A stretch of DNA of 6,259 bases, taken from positions 33,773 through 40,031 of the forward strand of contig NZ_DKLM01000157.1 in the NCBI RefSeq assembly GCF_002455975.1. The letters are read 5' to 3'. Under the pieces are notes generated by a model that saw only the letters and a program-made list of their open reading frames with translations, made no database searches and was not told the origin of the DNA. Of the stretch, positions 5,290-6,259 are shown piece by piece. The position numbers and the translations under genes are program-made. How positions within the stretch are numbered: position 1 is the stretch's first letter; each line of letters begins with the position of its first letter. The DNA comes from Clostridium sp. UBA6640. GTDB lineage: Bacteria; Bacillota; Clostridia; Clostridiales; Clostridiaceae.

Positions 5290-6213
5290 TTATGTTTTAT
5301 CAATACATTTTTCCAATTTCTTCTCAAACCATTTAGAAAAAATCGCTTCTTCCTTAAAGCCATATTTATTATAAAGGTTGTAAGCTACTTCATTTGAACT
5401 TATAACTAAAAGTTTAATTGCTCTTACATTTCTCTTTTTTAATAATTGAATAGATTTCTTAATTATAGCCTTTCCTATTCCTTTTCTCCTAGAGCTACTT
5501 AATACTCCAATATTATCAATCCAGCCTTCATTATCTATATCTGCTAACATATATATTCCAACATTATTATTATTATTTTTAACTATACCTACAAGATCTT
5601 CATTTCCCCTATATTGAAAAATAAAATCCTGTACTTCCTCTTTACTTAAAGTCGCAGCATTAGGACTACCTTTAAAAGCTTCATTATGGATTGTCCTAAA
5701 TTCATCTTTATTCTCATCAGTTAAAGGAATAAATTCTACTTTTATACTATCTTCTAATTGCAATATTTTATCCAAATCATATTTCATTATAGTAGCATTA
5801 TGGACATATTTAAAATTATAACTTTCTATATAAGAGGACAAGTACATTATTTTATTTGTAATACCTAAAATTATCTTCTTGGTAAAAGGAGTATCACAAG
5901 CCTCCTCTGCTTCACCCATCAAAGAAGATAATATTTTAGAGTTTTTTTGTAATGTATCCTCCTCTATGTGTATACCAGTAATGTATGCATCCCCAGAGAC
6001 TTTAGTTTCTCTTGTTATAACAGATATGGATCCTTTTATATATCCATTTTCAAATATAACAAAAACATTTTCTCCATAATTAAATACTTCACTCTCAAAA
6101 ACTTTTATCATATCTTCAAAACTCTTATTATAATCTATATCTGAGTTATTTATAAAATTGTATAAATCTTCTTTATTTCTATTACATAGCTTATTAAAGG
6201 TTAATATTTCCAT
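5290..6213 (-). CDS. Tandem-domain GNAT N-acetyltransferase
   Basis: 307 residues from the ATG at 6213, with GGAGG five bases upstream. A TTG four codons earlier (6225) is in frame but overlaps that ribosome binding site, so I reject it. Two GNAT-like halves are visible. The C-terminal half (about 160-300) is canonical: beta strand IDNIGVL, acetyl-CoA pyrophosphate loop R242-R-K-G-I-G-K248, and the helix-strand A-Y-N-L-Y-N-K-Y-G-F at 277-286. The N-terminal half (about 1-145) keeps the strand pattern (VFVIFENGYIKGSISV, then AYITGIHIEED) but lacks the Q/RxxGxG loop, so it is probably a non-catalytic partner domain. This layout recalls two-domain GNATs such as mycothiol synthase, but I see no reason to assign that substrate. 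A five-asparagine run at 213-217 lies in a loop. It is cytosolic and looks monocistronic at its 3' side. The substrate is unknown. Confidence 0.9.
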   Translation of the reverse strand: MEILTFNKLCNRNKEDLYNFINNSDIDYNKSFEDMIKVFESEVFNYGENVFVIFENGYIKGSISVITRETKVSGDAYITGIHIEEDTLQKNSKILSSLMGEAEEACDTPFTKKIILGITNKIMYLSSYIESYNFKYVHNATIMKYDLDKILQLEDSIKVEFIPLTDENKDEFRTIHNEAFKGSPNAATLSKEEVQDFIFQYRGNEDLVGIVKNNNNNVGIYMLADIDNEGWIDNIGVLSSSRRKGIGKAIIKKSIQLLKKRNVRAIKLLVISSNEVAYNLYNKYGFKEEAIFSKWFEKKLEKCIDKT

Positions 6214-6218
6214 GCATT

Positions 6219-6223
6219 CCTCC
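6219..6223 (-). promoter_or_regulatory. Ribosome binding site deciding the GNAT gene start
   Basis: The minus strand reads GGAGG, AATGC, then ATG at 6213-6211. The alternative TTG at 6225-6223 shares its last base with the GGAGG and has no site of its own. Another ATG at 6217 is out of frame. Confidence 0.75.
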
Positions 6224-6259
6224 AAATAGGATATAAATTTTTTACAAGGAATAAGTTCT

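Noticed and set aside
5879..6079. 66-codon plus-strand ORF starting MVKGVSQASSASPIK
   Set aside because: It lies wholly antisense within the GNAT gene, has no convincing ribosome binding site and resembles no family I know; it is a shadow of the real gene.
6214..6225. TTG at 6225 as the GNAT start
   Set aside because: It overlaps the GGAGG that serves the ATG at 6213 and has no site of its own.

Overview
The window is very AT-rich, uses clostridial-style codons, has strong GGAGG-type ribosome binding sites and carries CotS-family spore coat genes. This points to an endospore-forming Clostridium-like Firmicute. I cannot name the species from the sequence alone.

Left half (1-3077, all minus strand): a tight four-gene cluster. 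In transcription order it is a CotS-family kinase-fold coat protein (2073-3077), a 77-residue highly charged protein (1812-2045), a shortened CotS-like protein whose catalytic residues have been replaced (1022-1801), and a second complete-looking CotS-family protein (1025 down to the window edge, last residues and stop not seen). Gaps are 27 bp, 10 bp and a 4-bp ATGA overlap, so this is very probably one operon. A sigma-K-like promoter (AC, 17 bp, CATATATTA) lies just upstream. It sits inside the longest open reading frame of the first gene, which together with a good ribosome binding site argues that this gene starts at a TTG at 3077 and not at the ATG at 3161. Four TTACAAA repeats surround this promoter.

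Middle (3078-4541): a 336-bp divergent intergenic region, then a plus-strand GT4-family glycosyltransferase. Coat kinase-fold proteins next to a glycosyltransferase suggest a spore-surface assembly or glycosylation locus expressed in the mother cell; this is inference.

Right half (4542-6259): a 748-bp non-coding stretch. It holds a roughly 195-bp MITE-like element with 17-bp perfect terminal inverted repeats and several internal hairpins, a plus-strand terminator, a 17-bp-stem bidirectional terminator, and about 310 bp with nothing recognisable. A minus-strand tandem-GNAT acetyltransferase (5290-6213) follows and looks unrelated to the coat operon. The strongest unusual signals are the pseudokinase between two intact kinase-fold coat proteins, the promoter-supported TTG start, and the multi-branched inverted-repeat element.
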